NCBI GenBank assembly: GCA_002323995.1
Contig: DCQY01000077.1
Span: forward strand, 572 to 6,911
Direction of reading: 5' to 3'
DNA length: 6,340 nt
From: Akkermansiaceae bacterium UBA1506
GTDB taxonomy: Bacteria; Verrucomicrobiota; Verrucomicrobiia; Verrucomicrobiales; DEV007
The notes beneath the pieces were generated by a model that made no database searches, was not told where the DNA came from, and was given only the letters and a program-made list of their open reading frames with translations. The translations under genes and the position numbers were made by a program. Positions 6,013 to 6,340 of this stretch are shown piece after piece (the first letter of the stretch is position 1; every line of letters begins with the position of its first letter).

Positions 6013-6340
6013 ACACACCGAAGCTCATTGAAGTTTTTCCAATCTTAAAACAGACACGTTGTAGCGCACGGAGGGCGGGTCGAAATGGATGGTTCAATTT
6101 TATCTCGCTTACAACACATCGTAATCCCTCCAAACTCAGTTAATGCGAGGTGACAACCAACCGAAGTGAAATAGCCTGACCACAGCGTGTGAACGAAGCA
6201 GTCATTCGGTGGGATTAAAGAAACAAATCAACAGCATTTTCAGGAATAGAAACGACAAGGCGCGGTTGCTAACGCTTCTGCAACATGCGAGTTTCCGAGT
6301 CATACGAAGCTGTCAAGACGACCCGCCTTTGAGCCGTCAC
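6013..6340. other. gene-free 3' region of 328 bases
   Basis: I see no recognisable protein, tRNA or rRNA here. The stretch is less GC-rich than the neighbouring genes and has many stops in all frames. No strong terminator hairpin follows the sialidase stop. It holds a tiny minus-strand ORF (6045-6119), a possible nested stem structure (6160-6210) and a nine-base inverted repeat (6074-6082 with 6319-6327). It could be a long intergenic spacer, or the remains of a decayed element. Confidence 0.5.
6045..6119 (-). CDS. speculative 24-residue cysteine-rich small ORF
   Basis: ATG at 6119-6117 opens a 24-codon frame ending in TAA at 6047-6045. The peptide begins MCCKRDKIEP and ends PPCATTCLF, with four cysteines arranged as a CC pair near the start and C-x3-C near the end. 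Its reason for listing is the sequence GGAGGG (6131-6126) six bases before the ATG, a near-perfect Shine-Dalgarno sequence, whereas the larger genes here have none. No homology is known to me. An ORF this short occurs readily by chance. Confidence 0.15.
   Translation of the reverse strand: MCCKRDKIEPSISTRPPCATTCLF

Noticed and set aside
6269..6340. Open minus-strand frame of 23 codons ending in TAG at 6271-6269, possibly the C-terminus of a gene beyond the window
   Set aside because: A frame of this length is open by chance about a third of the time and the residues show no recognisable ending, so it is not supportable as a gene.
1..6340. CRISPR arrays, tRNA or rRNA genes, insertion-sequence transposases and defence genes
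   Set aside because: I looked for regularly spaced repeats, cloverleaf-like segments and transposase or nuclease motifs on both strands and saw none.

Overview
The window looks like chromosomal DNA from a free-living bacterium of the Planctomycetes-Verrucomicrobia (PVC) group, more likely a Verrucomicrobium. This is an inference from gene types and style, not from a marker gene. Supporting signs are a secreted ThuA-like protein of the kind common in these phyla, a secreted sialidase-type enzyme, a YidD with an H-x-P-T-C-S-R core, moderately GC-rich coding sequence, and an almost complete lack of Shine-Dalgarno sequences before the main genes.

Layout. Positions 1-70 (minus strand) probably hold the first 23 codons of a secreted protein cut off by the window edge. 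A short divergent intergenic region (71-159) separates it from a tight plus-strand cluster: a secreted ThuA-like protein (160-1107), cysteinyl-tRNA synthetase cysS (1113-2564), GTP cyclohydrolase IB folE2 (2567-3397) and the membrane-protein insertion factor yidD (3412-3816). The gaps are 5, 2 and 14 bases, so the four are probably co-transcribed. YidD carries an unusual C-terminal tail of about 58 residues and is not followed by yidC.

A convergent minus-strand gene (3894-4637) encodes an unrecognised single-pass membrane protein with a proline-rich N-terminus and an acidic domain outside the membrane. Across a 154-base divergent region lies a secreted five-Asp-box sialidase (4792-6012) in which all the catalytic residues expected of the family can be located. 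The last 328 bases have no recognisable gene. They hold a tiny cysteine-rich ORF with the only strong Shine-Dalgarno sequence I found in the window, a possible nested RNA fold, and a 9-base inverted repeat. All three are speculative.

The genes combine two themes: housekeeping (tRNA charging, pterin synthesis, membrane biogenesis) and secreted carbohydrate-related enzymes. I do not see a clear new biological system. The items most worth checking are the YidD tail, the unknown membrane protein, the coupling of the ThuA-like gene to cysS, and the tiny ORF in the 3' gene-free stretch.
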